Below, piece after piece: positions 1 through 10,704 of a DNA stretch of 64,000 nt; within the stretch, counting starts at the first letter, position 1, and every line of letters begins with the position of its first letter. Source of the stretch: Botryococcus braunii (lineage: Eukaryota; Chlorophyta; Trebouxiophyceae); the NCBI GenBank assembly GCA_002005505.1, contig KV908682.1, forward strand, positions 38,672 to 102,671, given 5' to 3'. Made by a program: the position numbers and the translations under genes. The notes under the pieces are model-generated. The model made no database searches. It worked only from the letters and a program-made list of their open reading frames with translations, and was not told the DNA's origin.

Positions 1-1686
1 TGCCGTGTAAGAAAGGTCGAAATTTCTCACACGCCCAAACAAGTGCAAAGCATTCCCCCTCTGTGGGAGAGTAGTTCCTCTCGGCCTGTTTTAGTGTTTT
101 TGAAGCAAAGGCTATGGGGTGGTCAAAATTAGTCACAGGGTCAGGCTGACTAAGTATGGCACCTATGGCTGTTTTTGACCAATCAGTTGTTAAAGCAAAA
201 GGTAAGCTAAAATTGGGTGCACGCAAGATGGGCTCAGAGGCTAAACAACCTTTCACTTTGTCATAGGCATATTGACACTCTGGGGTCCACGCAAAGGTAG
301 AAGTCTTCTTCAACAAACGAGACAAGGGCTCAGTAATGCCAGCAAAATTCTCAACATATTCACGATAATATCCCGCAGCCCCAAAGACAGATCTGGTAGT
401 GGAAACATCCCGGGGTGTAGGCAAGTAAAGAATAAAGAATAAAGAAGCGGCTACATTGTCAGGATCAGGACGCAGACATCCATCTCCAACCACATGTCCA
501 AGAGTTCTTAAGTATCGTGCCCCAAATATGCATTTTGGCCTCTTGAGTTTTATCTTATGCAATGAAAGTTTAGTGAAGGTGTCTCGCAAGTGTCTCACGT
601 GTTCTTCCCAGGTTTGTGAAAGTACATGAACATCATCAAGATAAGCATGAGAAAACAGTGCAGCACCAAGCTTTCCATGAGTCTTTGAAAAGTGCTGGAG
701 GCATTTTTCAATCCAAAGGGCATCCTCAACCACTCATATTTTCCTTCATGTGTCATAAATGCAGTGTATTTGGAATGATCAGGGTACATCTTTACTTGCC
801 AAAATGCTGACGCTATGTCCATTGCTGAAAAGTATTTAGCGGGGCCCATTTTACGTAGCATCGATTCAATCAAAGGCAAGGGATACGGATCAGTAACTGT
901 ACGTGCATTCAGAGGACGGAAATCAATGCACAATCGTAAAGTGCCATCTTGTTTCTTAACAATCACGGGTGCTGAAATCCATGGGGAAGTGGACTGACGG
1001 ATAATCCCAAGTTCAAGCAACATCTTAATTTCTCCAGACAAGAAATCTTTCTCCTTCTCAGAATAGGTCGACATATTACTGTATTTAGAGGGTGGATAGG
1101 AATCTGGCTTGAGGTGTATTTGGTGACAAATCTCAGGATCAGAAATACATCCAAGATCATCCTTTCCAGTGCTAAACAAGTCAGCAAACTCCTTTAACAA
1201 GTTCTCAACATCCCTCCTCTTGTCATCATCCAGCTCAGAAGTGGGTGGCATAACTTTCACCTCACCCAAAGGTAGGGACAAGAATCAAGCAAAACATCAT
1301 CAGGTTCAATTTCATAAGAGGCAGCTAGAGTGGCAGATAGAGGGGACAAAGCAGGGTCACCCATAAATGTGGCGGAATTTCTTAGCTGCAATGAAAAAGG
1401 CAAAATAGCTGTCTCGGCCTTACATGCTCTCATGATTTGCGTAATTTCATCGAAGTCAAATAACTCATCCGGTACCCGGTGCTCGTAGCTCCGGTCTTCA
1501 AAGATGCAATGAAAATAAAGTTCTGACATAAAATAATCAAAGTCTGGTGATGAAGAAAAATCCTGTGCAAGTAGACACACTACGAAGAGACCACTAAGGT
1601 CATGTTTTTAGTCTTAAACGCTAACTCAAGCATTTGATACGTGCGCTTCTCAGATACATTTTGCATGAGTTGATTGCGAGGGAGAC
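1..1686 (-). pseudogene. TE-A pol fragment: RT and RNase H of an old Gypsy element
   Basis: Minus-strand Gypsy pol, frame-broken and running off the left edge. From right to left: the C-terminal end of the gag-protease frame ending in a TAG near 1589, an N-terminal pol stretch (ILPFSL), then RT with SPWISAPVIVKKQDGT, LRLCIDFRPLN and MPFGLKNASSTFQR. A one-base shift near 640-660 precedes the YLDD box. The frame is then open to position 1 through the RT connection (LGHVVGDG) and RNase H (LTTDWSK, SPTEGECFALVWA). Another one-base shift lies near 1260-1280. The order and residues match the pol of TE-D (21790-25243), so the two are one family. The right edge is the TE-B insertion site with TSD GAGAC at 1682-1686. 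It is non-functional. Confidence 0.9.
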
Positions 1687-2416
1687 TGAACAATTCTGGG
1701 CGTAATGTTCCCTGTATGTCCCGGCACGAAGGGTGTTAAGCTCGGTCGGGTCTCTTGCTGTGTGTCGGAGAGCAAGCAGAGCCCGACTATGTGTTGGCAC
1801 TTGTGGCAACTGATCAGAGATAAGCACCCGGAGTGCTCTTTCAGTCCCAAACAAGTCATTACATTGCTTCTTGCTCTCTCTCAACGCCAAGGAATTCAAA
1901 CTACCTCTTCTAAGCATTGACAGATAGTTCGCATTACCATTGTTCGATGAGCCAAGCATTAGCAACATTCTAATACTCTTATCTAGACCTCTTCCTAATC
2001 AATTTGTCCATGCAAGTTACACTAAGATGCAGCACTTCACCTGTATGTCCCGGCACGAAGGGTGTTAAGCTCGGTCGGGTCTCTTGCTGTGTGTCGGAGA
2101 GCAAGCAGAGCCCGACTATGTGTTGGCACTTGTGGCAACTGATCAGAGATAAGCACCCGGAGTGCTCTTTCAGTCCCAAACAAGTGCCTTGCCCTTCATG
2201 CCTGCTGCCTATATCCTTTCTCGCAAGGACGCGTCAAATTGCATTACTCTCTCTCTCCAAAATGGAATCGGTCCAGAGCAATTATGGCAGAACTCTAGAG
2301 TTCTGCCATCCATTACTCTACCTCTAAGATTGTTCACATTGATTGCTATAGGGAAGCCTAGCCACTATTACTCTTCTGAGGGAAAGTCACTAATCTGTTC
2401 CTTCACTATTATAACA
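1687..2416 (-). repeat. TE-B 3' LTR (730 bp)
   Basis: Direct repeat of 15298-16027. It holds two copies of a module of about 145 bp (about 1712-1856 and 2042-2186), start-to-start distance 330 bp. Each copy contains a long imperfect hairpin (GGGTCTCTTGCT paired with AGCAAGCAGAGCCC). Reading frames through it are repeat shadows. Confidence 0.95.
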
Positions 2417-2426
2417 CTTCCCCTTG
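2417..2426 (-). other. TE-B polypurine tract
   Basis: On the minus strand CAAGGGGAAG abuts the 3' LTR start TGTT. TE-C has the same ten bases abutting its 3' LTR, so the two Copia families share a plus-strand priming site. Confidence 0.8.
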
Positions 2427-2434
2427 ACTTTTCC

Positions 2435-4386
2435 TCACAAAAACTTGGCTAGTCCTAGAGCCTCACGATGGCCCTGAAATACCTGCCTTGTCAACGGCTT
2501 GGTAAATATATCTGCCACATTCCTAGCAGAAGGAACGTATTTCACATCCACCTGTCCCAATGCAATAGCTTCCCGAGCAAAATGAAAGCTGATTGCAATG
2601 TGCTTGGTATGTTTTGAGAACACTGGATTTCTGAGATGATTGATGCATCCCTGATTATCACAGTGGATCTTCACAATCCAAGGAGAAATACCAATTTCTT
2701 CCAGGAATCCCTTCATCCAATTTGCCTCTTTGACAGCTGCACTTGCCGCCATAAACTCAGCCTCTACAGTGGATGTGGCCACTGCAGACTGCTTCTTGCT
2801 TCCCCAAACTACAGCTCCTCCAAACACACGAATTACGTAACCAGTAGTGGAGAACCTGTGATCCTGATCACCACCATAATCTGCATCCACAAAGCCCTCC
2901 AGCTCTGTGTCCTTCCCCCCAAGTACTAACACAAGATCCCTGGTAGCCATCAGATACTTCAACACTCTGATGGCTTCATTCCAGTGAGCAGTGGTGGGAG
3001 TAATCCTGTACCTGGAAAGCACTCCCACAGCCTGGGAAATATCAGGCCTTGTGGTGTTTGCAATGTACAACAGTGACCCAACCAGCTCACAATATCTGTG
3101 CCCTGGTGGTAAGGGACTCCCAGCTCCAATGCTGGCACTGTTGTCCTTGGACATCGGTCGCTGTGTGGCCACAAAATCCTTAGTCATAGGGGTGTCAGGC
3201 CCCACAGACTCCAGATCCAGCCCAAATTTCTCAACTAGGGCATCAATCTTTGGTATGCAACTCAAAGAAATCAACCCTTTCTCTCTATCTCTCATCACTT
3301 GGCAGCCCAAGAAATCTTTCACCTCTCCTAGATCATGAATGGTGAACTCCTGCTTCAACAACCCTTTCACTCTCTCAATCTCACTCATGCCCTTCGAGAC
3401 TATCAACAGATCATCAACATAAATCAGCACAAAGGATTTCCCTCCATCCACAGAACATTTCACATAGACCCCAGCATCACTCTTGCACACCTCATACCCC
3501 ATGGTATGTAGCTTCTCATTAAGGGTCTTATGCCATGCCCTTGGAGCTTGCTTCAGGCCATACAGTGCCTTCTTCAAGCGACACACAGTGTTCCCATCCC
3601 CATTCTCAAACCCAGGAGGTTGTGTGACATAGACCTCCTCCTCTAATTCACCATTTAAAAACGCAGTCTTGACATCCACCTGGTGAATTTCAAGACCCTC
3701 CTGTGCAGCCACTGACAGTAAAGCTCTTCTAGACCCATAACTGCTGGTGGGAGCAAATACCTCCATCACATCCACTCCTGGAATTTGCCTACACCCTTGA
3801 GCCACCAGCCTGGCCTTGAACCTAAGGACATTGCCATGAGAATCCATTTTCACTGAGAAAATCGAGTGAACTGGGATTACTTTGTGCCCACGAGGTCTAG
3901 GAACAAACTCCATCACCTCATGAGCATCTAAGGAGTTTTGCTCCTCCTGCATTGCAGCCTTCCAGTATTCCCACTGTGGGGACTGCTGGGCCTCCTTTAG
4001 ACTTGAAGGCACACTAATCTTCCCAAAACGCACCCCAGTGTGCTTCCCCTGATCTTGCTTACTCTTACTCTCACTCTCATCCACTACTCTTTCGCTGAAT
4101 GTCGCCGCACTGCATGTGGGGACTGTGGGTAAAGATCCAGATCTCTCCCTCTGCTCCTTCTCTCTCTTAGACTCACAGCTTGCCCTCTCAAGCTTGCTGC
4201 CAGCCACTCTCACATCATCCTCCCAAACACAGGTACCTCTCGGAAAGCTCTTGTAATTGGGGGAGTTCTCACACTGTCTTGGCTTCCGATTCACCTCCTC
4301 AGACACACTCTCACATGGCTGACGGTTTGCAGTCCCGTCAGGACTCTCACAGACATGTGTACCATTCTGCCTTGCATGAGCTCTTG
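2435..4386 (-). CDS. TE-B Copia reverse transcriptase and RNase H (3' part of the gag-pol frame)
   Basis: C-terminal part of a Copia polyprotein. A hydrophilic linker rich in S, R and E is followed by RT_2-type RT with WKAAMQEEQNSLDAHEV, VARLVAQGCRQ-like text, QVDVKTAFLNGELEEEVY, ALYGLKQAPRAWHKTL and the catalytic YVDD (codons at 3410-3421). RNase H follows with FVDADYGGD, STVEAEFMAA and CDNQGC, ending in a stop at 2435. The open frame continues upstream of the first ATG to 4386, where TE-C is inserted, and matches the linker of the upstream half (11404-14704). The RT and RNase H motifs look intact, so this half was coding until TE-C arrived. Closest relative in the window is TE-C. Confidence 0.93.
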
Positions 4387-5080
4387 TGTTGAGTTCTGAA
4401 CATTATTATTGAATGCCTTGTGCTTTAAGTGATCTTCATGTGTGCACTATTAGGATATGGGTCCATTGAGAACATAAGGTACCTTGAGACACGGCAGATT
4501 CTGGACGTTTTCGAACATAAGGTACAATCCTATCTAGATCACACGTTTGTCGGATGAACTCTTAAGGCTGCCCCACCGGAGTGAATACCAACTGGTTGTG
4601 AAAGATGCTGGGCATCACCAGATGCTAGTCTTGTCCGACAGTTGTGTGTGGCACTCAGCAGACAGTCGTACGGACTGTAGCTGGAGTAACTTCGTCTATT
4701 GACGACCTGTCTGCTTTGTACAGGTACGGTGCGGCAGTGTGTGTTGTATCATTGTTGCTATTGTGAGAGTGAACAAGCTTAGTGTACCCTGTAGTCACTC
4801 AAACAGATAAGGGACAGTGACTTCAGGGAGTATAGGCATGTACTTGAACGTAGCCGTCTAGAGCCTTATCTAGTGATTGCTTGATCGGTGCTTGTGTACA
4901 AGATAATGATGTAACGGAACTGGTTGTGAAAGATGCTGGGCATCACCAGATGCTAGTCTTGTCCGACAGTTGTGTGTGGCACTCAGCAGACAGTCGTACG
5001 GACTGTAGCTGGAGTAACTTCGTCTATTGACGACCTGTCTGCTTTGTACAGGGAAAGCCGATTGCCCATAACCTTTCACA
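4387..5080 (+). repeat. TE-C 5' LTR (694 bp)
   Basis: Contains two copies of a module of about 135 bp (about 4587-4722 and 4918-5052), about 331 bp apart. ATAAGGTAC occurs at 4474 and 4517. The 3' end carries GCCCATAACC, the exact inverted complement of the adjacent PBS, so the U5 end and PBS could pair as a hairpin with a 7-nt loop. Confidence 0.96.
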
Positions 5081-5094
5081 GGTTATGGGCCCAC
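5081..5094 (+). other. TE-C primer-binding site, initiator tRNA-Met anticodon arm
   Basis: GGTTATGGGCCCAC directly follows the LTR. From memory of plant initiator tRNA-Met this complements the anticodon stem-loop, not the 3' acceptor end. That is the half-tRNA priming known for Drosophila copia. Confidence 0.75.
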
Positions 5095-5470
5095 GCCCTT
5101 CCAGCTGAGCCAAGTAAAAGCAGGAGTGAAGGTCGTCTACGGATGGGTCAGACGTAAGCGTCAACAAAGGAGCTCGAGCATGGCGCAGCGGCGCAAGGGA
5201 ACTCGAGTGTACCAGGACCATTATCTTACTCACAGTTTACCTTTCTGGGAAATTCATAATTGAAGTTTTAGCTGTGCTTTATCATTCATAGACGTTGTCT
5301 AGAAGCACTGAGTGAGTCGGGCCGGACTCCGGCGCAAACTTCTGAGGGGAACATATCTGCTACTACTGTGCAAGACTGGCTGGTAAATTTCCATGACATG
5401 GAGGGAATTGTAGGGTATTGCTGCATTCCAGAAGTTTATGAGTAAGTTTGGCTGGTGAAGTGACAATAGT
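5095..5470 (+). other. TE-C untranslated leader
   Basis: 376 bp between the PBS and the gag start. I see only short upstream ORFs, for example an ATG at 5180 opening 27 codons. There is no counterpart of the extra ORF that TE-B has in this position. Confidence 0.6.
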
Positions 5471-8400
5471 ATGACAAAAAGGGGCAAAGAAAAGGAAAGT
5501 AGCAGTGAAACAGCAATGTCTCAACCTGGAGAAGTCAGTGGGGCCACTCCAGGGCAGTCTATGACCGGGACACAATCAGCCACTGCAGAACCAAAGGTGG
5601 AGATTGACAAGGCAGCCTACATCCCCAATACCTCTAATCCAAAGATGACTGTCATGCTTGATGATGGAGGGCGCAATTTTGAATTTTGGTATGAAAATTT
5701 GGAGGCGTGCGCAAACACCAAGGGGGTCAGAGCGGCTTTGGAGAGGCCAATGCCAGGGTCGGTGGAGAACTCAGCCATCAAGCAGTGGCTGATCCAGTCA
5801 GTTCCAGTCATCTGGCATTCTCAGATCTCATGCCACAAAGCAGCGTTCGACTTCATCGCGTGGGTGAAGAACAGTCACACTGGAGGGAGCAACCAAGACA
5901 TCAACCTTGAGTGGTACAAGGAAATGGAGCAGGGCATCAAGACAGGGGAGACACTCAAGGTCTACCTCTACAGAATGATGGATCTGGCTACAAGTCTCAG
6001 AAACAACGCGTTCATCCTCTTGGACCACAATGTTGGGGAGCTGATGGTGAAGGGCCTCCCTCCTGTGCTGAGGCTCGAGTCCCTGGAGGTTATGGCAACC
6101 GACAAGCCGCCATTGGAGCTGATTCAAAGAATCCTGCGCGCCGCAGCCAGCCGTGGGTACAAGGACCCACCTGCAGAGCGAACACCTCAGGCCATGGCAG
6201 CTGCAGCAGTGGCTGGTCCCTCTGGGGGGGTAGCTGGAGCGTCATCAAGCGCTGGAGCTGCACCAGGAGTGGGAGCAGTACCGGGAGTTGGAGCAGCACT
6301 ACCAGCAAACGAACAGCCTCCCGCTGGCCCCTCTGCAACGACTTTTGGTGGCAGGGGGCGTGGACCTGGCAGGGCAAGAAGGCCCAGAGAGGAGCTTACA
6401 TGCCACTTCTGCAAGGCAAAGGGCCACTTCATGACTGACTGCGGACCGCTCAGGCAGCTGCAGGCTCTGCATCAAAACATGCAAGCGGCAAGCGTTGGGC
6501 CTGCAGCTTACTGGGGCTTGGGAGGCCCACAGTCGTCTCCTCAAGCCTGGTGGGACCATGGATCTGGCCGGGGTGGCCCGCCTTCATCCGCTTCCAGCCC
6601 TGGACCTCCTTCAGCATATAACTATCCAACAAGTCAACACACGTTTCCGGGGTGGCATTTACCACCTCCACCCCCTCCTTCTGGTGAGGCGATGTTTATC
6701 TCTCTCAATGTGCTTGCCCCAACTTCGCATGGAGCTAGCAGCACATCTTGGTTAATAGATAGTGGTGCCTCTGTGCATATAGTCAATGATCTCTCATTGC
6801 TCCATAATCCAGTTATGCATAGACAGCCTCTTCCTCTGCACTTGGCAACCTCAGACGCCAAGGGAGGAATCATTGCATCTGGGTCTGTATGCCTTGTGAA
6901 TGCAAGGCACGAAGTATTCTGGCTACACAATGTGCAGTGTGTTCCTTCTGCGCATACCAACCTCATTTCAGTCACTGGTGCAATTCAGGATGGAGCATCT
7001 TTCCTGACTGACACTGCAGGTGGTTACACAGCCATGAAGGGACCTGAAGGGTGGTGTGGAGATATCACCCGCGCACGAGGTCTGTTTTTTTTGGAGTTTG
7101 TTAGTCCTGTCAGAGGGCAGCAAGTTGGCTGCAGACATATTGATCACATGGCTGAGGCGTCTCATCTTAGGAAAGGACACGTGTGTAGCGAGAGATCTCT
7201 GTGGCATGCTAGGTTAGGTCATCCTGGTGCCAGCAGCATGCAGAGGTTCTCCAAGGAAGATCTGGTTACAGGAATCAATATCTCCCTTGCTCCCTGCTCT
7301 GAGTGCCCCAAGCACTGTGAATCGTGTATACAAGGGAAACACTCCAGACCTCCTTTCCCGGTATCTTCCAGGCCTGCACATCACCCACTCGATAGAGTCC
7401 ATGTGGATACTGTGGGTCCCATATCACCTCCTGCCATCACAGGTGAACGATATTGGGTCACTGTAGTGGATGAAAGTTCACACCAAGTTGCCTCCCTGCC
7501 TGTGAAGTCAAAGGATTGCATCCCAAAGGCTGTGATAGACCTGCTCCGTTTTTGGCAGACCCAACGAGGCACGGTTGTGAAGTGTGTGAGGACTGACAGG
7601 GGTTCAGAGTTCCTGAACCAGCAATTCAAAGAGTTTTGTGCTCAGCAGGGCACTAAGATGGAGTCCTCAGCGCCCTACACGCCTCAGCAGAATGGGGTGG
7701 CGGAGAGGATGAATAGGACCCTGAAGGAGCGAACAAGGACTCTGTTGGTCCATGCTGCAGCAGACCCCTCCCTTTGGAAGGAGGCGCTTGAGACAGCTAC
7801 CCTCCTCTACAATGTGGGTCCTACTTCAGGCAGGTCCCTGACCCCCATGGAATTATTCTTTGGTGTCAAACCTGATGTGTCTGTGCTGCGCACGTTTGGC
7901 TGTGTAGCCCATGTGCACATTCCCAGTGGCCAAAGGTCTGTTTTTGGGCCCAAGACCATCCCTGGGATGTTTACTGGTTATTGTCCCCAGTCTAAAGCGT
8001 ATCGTGTGTACGTGGGGAATGGAGTGTGGAAGGAGAGTAGGGACGTCAGCTTTATCGAGCACTTGAGGGGGGCTGAGAGAGTGGGTCTATCAAAGGTCCA
8101 GCCTGGGTCTGTCTATGATTCTAGGATATCACCCCCCCTTGGCAGTGAGAATCTGGCAACGCCTCAAGCAATTCCCTCTGCTGCTCCACCCACGTTCTGG
8201 GATGAGGAGGATGACCATGGAGTGGAGACGCTTTCCACTGGGGCTCCTGGGACCTCTGGACTTTGTGCTGGGGATCAGTCTGGAGACGGGACCACAGCAG
8301 CACATGACCAAGGAAACCCCACCAGCCTGGATTCTACTGTTGGGACCCCAGAATCATCTCAGCACTCGTGGTCGGTGCTTGAGCATATGCAGAATCTGGC

Positions 8401-10684
8401 CAGGGGGGGTGTAGAAACTCAATCCCAGGTAGAAAAAATGCAGAAGGTACAAGAGGGGTTGCGAATGCAGGGGAAGTCACAAATTCCCCTTCCTCCAGGG
8501 ACCACCCTTACAAGGGAGCAGCGTTATGTACAGCGCGTGGCTAGGAGAGAGCATTCTGACATCCCATTGCATGCCCCTGACCCAGGTCAGGCAATTGTGA
8601 GTGAGCCAAACATGGTTGGTCTCCCTGATATGCAGGGGCAGGTTGAGACAGTCGAGGCTATGTTCGGTGCAGATGTAAGAGATGAGAGCAGTGGGTTAGA
8701 CATGCCAGCAGTAGGGGAAGCTGGTGCCCAATCCCAGTCACTGGCTAGTCATGCTTATGGTGTGCAGGCTGACATTGTAGGCGCAGCTCAGGCAAGTCTG
8801 GGTAGTGTGCCCAAGTGTGAGTCCAGGAGAGAGAGAGAGCTGCTGCTCCCCTCTGCATTGCGGAAGGTGCGAGAATGTAAGGGTGCTGCACATGAGTCCA
8901 GTAGTCAAGGAGAGAGAGAGAGACTTGAGAAGGAATCAGATAATCCCGGCAGTACTGCCCAGTCCCAGCATAAGGTACATAATGTACCTTATTCTGGCAA
9001 CCAGGGAGAGAGAGAGAGAGAAGGGAACAGCATCAGTAAGGCTGACAGCCCTGCTGCACCACAGCATAAGGTACATAGTGTACCTTCTGTCACGTTGGGA
9101 AAAGTTCACGTGCCCTCAAACTTGAGGGAAGCCCAGCGCTCACCTCAGTGGGAGTTTTGGCAGCAGGCAATGCAAGAGGAGATGGAGTCTTTAGACACCC
9201 ATGAGGTTATGCAGTATGTGGAAAGACCCCATGGGCAGAAAGTTATCCCTGTTCATTGGATTTTTTCTACAAAAAACGATGCACATGGGAATGTCACTCG
9301 GTTTAAAGCAAGATTGGTTGCCCAGGGTTGCAGACAGATTCCTGGTATAGATGTTGGTGAGGTTTTTGCACCTACCAGCAGCTATGGTGCTAGGAGAGCT
9401 GTGTTGGCAGTGGCTGCCACACAAAATCTTGAGATCCACCAAGTGGATATCAAGACAGCTTTTCTCAATGGGGAGTTGGAGGAAGAGGTCTATGTGACCC
9501 AACCACCAGGATTTGAGAATGGCAACACGAGAGTTGTGTGCAAGCTCAGGAAGGCACTCTACGGTCTTAAGCAAGCCCCACGGGCTTGGCACAAGACCTT
9601 GAGCGACAAGTTGAGCGTGATGGGGTATAGTGTGTGCAAGAGCGACGCTGGGGTATACATCAGGAGGGCCCCTGATGGTAATCTGTCGTTTATTCTTGTT
9701 TATGTCGATGATCTTCTCATAGTTGCTAGAGTGGTTGCAGAGATTGAGTGGGGGAAAGAGTTATTGAAGAAGGACTTCACCATCCATGATTTGGGAGAGG
9801 TGAATGATTTCCTGGGGTGTCAGGTCCTACGCAATAGAGTTCAGGGCACTATTTCCATGAGTTGCACTCCCAAGATTGATGCTCTTGTGGAGAAGTTTGG
9901 CGTTGCTGATGATGGACGTGGGGTTGATACCCCCATGTCCAAGGACTTCGTGGCTAGCAGCAGACCCGAGTCCTCAGATGGTATGTCACATGGGGCTGGT
10001 ACCCCTCTGCCACCTGGTCATCGATACTGCGAGTTAATTGGATCGTTACTGTACATAGCCAATACGACCCGGCCTGACATTTCTCAGGCTGTTGGAGTGT
10101 TGTCAAGGTATAGAATGACACCCACTACCTCACACTGGAATGAGGCCATTCGAGTGCTGAAGTACTTGAGAGATACCAGAGAGTTAGCTCTTACTCTGGG
10201 TGGAAAGGGCCCTGAGCTAGAAGGCTATGTTGATGCCGACTATGCTGGGGACCTGGACCACAGGTATTCCACCACTGGCTATGTTCTATCAGTCTATGGT
10301 AGTGCCGTGGTTTGGGGAAGCAAGAAGCAGAGCTCAGTTGCTACCTCAACTGTGCAAGCTGAGTTTATGGCAGCTGGCCATATTGTGAAGGAAGCCAACT
10401 GGCTAAGGGGCTTCTTGGAAGAGATAGGGGCTGCACCTTGGAGGGTCAAAATTTTCTGTGACAACCAAGGATGCATTTCTAATTTACGGAACCCCCTGTA
10501 TTCCAAATTCACAAAGCACGTTGCAGTAAGCTTCCACTACGCTAGGGAAGCTATGGCACTTGGGCAGGTAGATATCCTCTATGTGGAATCTGCACGCAAT
10601 GTGGCTGACATTATGACCAAGCCACTTGCCAAGCCCGTGTTTGTTGGTCATCGTGATTCACTAGGTTTGAGAAGATACACTTAA
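5471..10684 (+). CDS. TE-C Copia Gag-Pol polyprotein (1,737 aa)
   Basis: Single uninterrupted frame. The N-terminal Gag ends with the zinc knuckle CHFCKAKGHFMTDC at about residue 311. The aspartic protease is WLIDSGASVHIV (about 427). The GAG-pre-integrase motif is WHARLGHPG (about 577). The integrase has VHVDTVGPI, RTDRGSEFLNQQF and PYTPQQNGVAERMNRTLKER (about 643-757). A linker of about 300 residues holds three RERE-type tracts encoded by (GA)n. RT_2 has DIKTAFLNGELEEEVY and YVDD (about 1411). RNase H has YVDADYAGD and CDNQGC (about 1583-1680). RNase H reads VQAEF where TE-B has VEAEF, so one acidic residue next to the catalytic motif is changed. Length and order are typical for Copia. It should make the virus-like particle, process itself, copy the RNA and integrate. 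The ATG at 5471 is the first in this frame and opens a Gag-like N-terminus. Confidence 0.96.
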   Translation: MTKRGKEKESSSETAMSQPGEVSGATPGQSMTGTQSATAEPKVEIDKAAYIPNTSNPKMTVMLDDGGRNFEFWYENLEACANTKGVRAALERPMPGSVENSAIKQWLIQSVPVIWHSQISCHKAAFDFIAWVKNSHTGGSNQDINLEWYKEMEQGIKTGETLKVYLYRMMDLATSLRNNAFILLDHNVGELMVKGLPPVLRLESLEVMATDKPPLELIQRILRAAASRGYKDPPAERTPQAMAAAAVAGPSGGVAGASSSAGAAPGVGAVPGVGAALPANEQPPAGPSATTFGGRGRGPGRARRPREELTCHFCKAKGHFMTDCGPLRQLQALHQNMQAASVGPAAYWGLGGPQSSPQAWWDHGSGRGGPPSSASSPGPPSAYNYPTSQHTFPGWHLPPPPPPSGEAMFISLNVLAPTSHGASSTSWLIDSGASVHIVNDLSLLHNPVMHRQPLPLHLATSDAKGGIIASGSVCLVNARHEVFWLHNVQCVPSAHTNLISVTGAIQDGASFLTDTAGGYTAMKGPEGWCGDITRARGLFFLEFVSPVRGQQVGCRHIDHMAEASHLRKGHVCSERSLWHARLGHPGASSMQRFSKEDLVTGINISLAPCSECPKHCESCIQGKHSRPPFPVSSRPAHHPLDRVHVDTVGPISPPAITGERYWVTVVDESSHQVASLPVKSKDCIPKAVIDLLRFWQTQRGTVVKCVRTDRGSEFLNQQFKEFCAQQGTKMESSAPYTPQQNGVAERMNRTLKERTRTLLVHAAADPSLWKEALETATLLYNVGPTSGRSLTPMELFFGVKPDVSVLRTFGCVAHVHIPSGQRSVFGPKTIPGMFTGYCPQSKAYRVYVGNGVWKESRDVSFIEHLRGAERVGLSKVQPGSVYDSRISPPLGSENLATPQAIPSAAPPTFWDEEDDHGVETLSTGAPGTSGLCAGDQSGDGTTAAHDQGNPTSLDSTVGTPESSQHSWSVLEHMQNLARGGVETQSQVEKMQKVQEGLRMQGKSQIPLPPGTTLTREQRYVQRVARREHSDIPLHAPDPGQAIVSEPNMVGLPDMQGQVETVEAMFGADVRDESSGLDMPAVGEAGAQSQSLASHAYGVQADIVGAAQASLGSVPKCESRRERELLLPSALRKVRECKGAAHESSSQGERERLEKESDNPGSTAQSQHKVHNVPYSGNQGEREREGNSISKADSPAAPQHKVHSVPSVTLGKVHVPSNLREAQRSPQWEFWQQAMQEEMESLDTHEVMQYVERPHGQKVIPVHWIFSTKNDAHGNVTRFKARLVAQGCRQIPGIDVGEVFAPTSSYGARRAVLAVAATQNLEIHQVDIKTAFLNGELEEEVYVTQPPGFENGNTRVVCKLRKALYGLKQAPRAWHKTLSDKLSVMGYSVCKSDAGVYIRRAPDGNLSFILVYVDDLLIVARVVAEIEWGKELLKKDFTIHDLGEVNDFLGCQVLRNRVQGTISMSCTPKIDALVEKFGVADDGRGVDTPMSKDFVASSRPESSDGMSHGAGTPLPPGHRYCELIGSLLYIANTTRPDISQAVGVLSRYRMTPTTSHWNEAIRVLKYLRDTRELALTLGGKGPELEGYVDADYAGDLDHRYSTTGYVLSVYGSAVVWGSKKQSSVATSTVQAEFMAAGHIVKEANWLRGFLEEIGAAPWRVKIFCDNQGCISNLRNPLYSKFTKHVAVSFHYAREAMALGQVDILYVESARNVADIMTKPLAKPVFVGHRDSLGLRRYT

Positions 10685-10694
10685 AGCATGCAGG

Positions 10695-10704
10695 CAAGGG
10701 GAAG
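10695..10704 (+). other. TE-C polypurine tract
   Basis: CAAGGGGAAG ends exactly at the base before the 3' LTR and is identical to the TE-B tract. Confidence 0.85.

Noticed and set aside
2004..2452. Open frames inside the TE-B and TE-C LTRs (also 1705-1920, 4870-5233, 15316-15938)
   Set aside because: They recur in every LTR copy, overlap the duplicated modules and show no domain; they are repeat shadows.
1687..5080. CRISPR-like spaced direct repeats in the LTR modules
   Set aside because: Only two long copies per LTR at about 330 bp spacing, within eukaryotic retrotransposons.
5181..5191. Possible tRNA fragment: TGGCGCAGCGG resembles the D-arm region of initiator tRNA-Met
   Set aside because: Only 11 nt, same sense as the tRNA and with no cloverleaf around it; probably chance.
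5911..6438. Alternative-frame ORFs across the gag-pol genes (for example 5911-6438, 12687-13211, 21858-22661, 33252-33641)
   Set aside because: They overlap well-supported polyprotein frames and carry no recognisable motifs.
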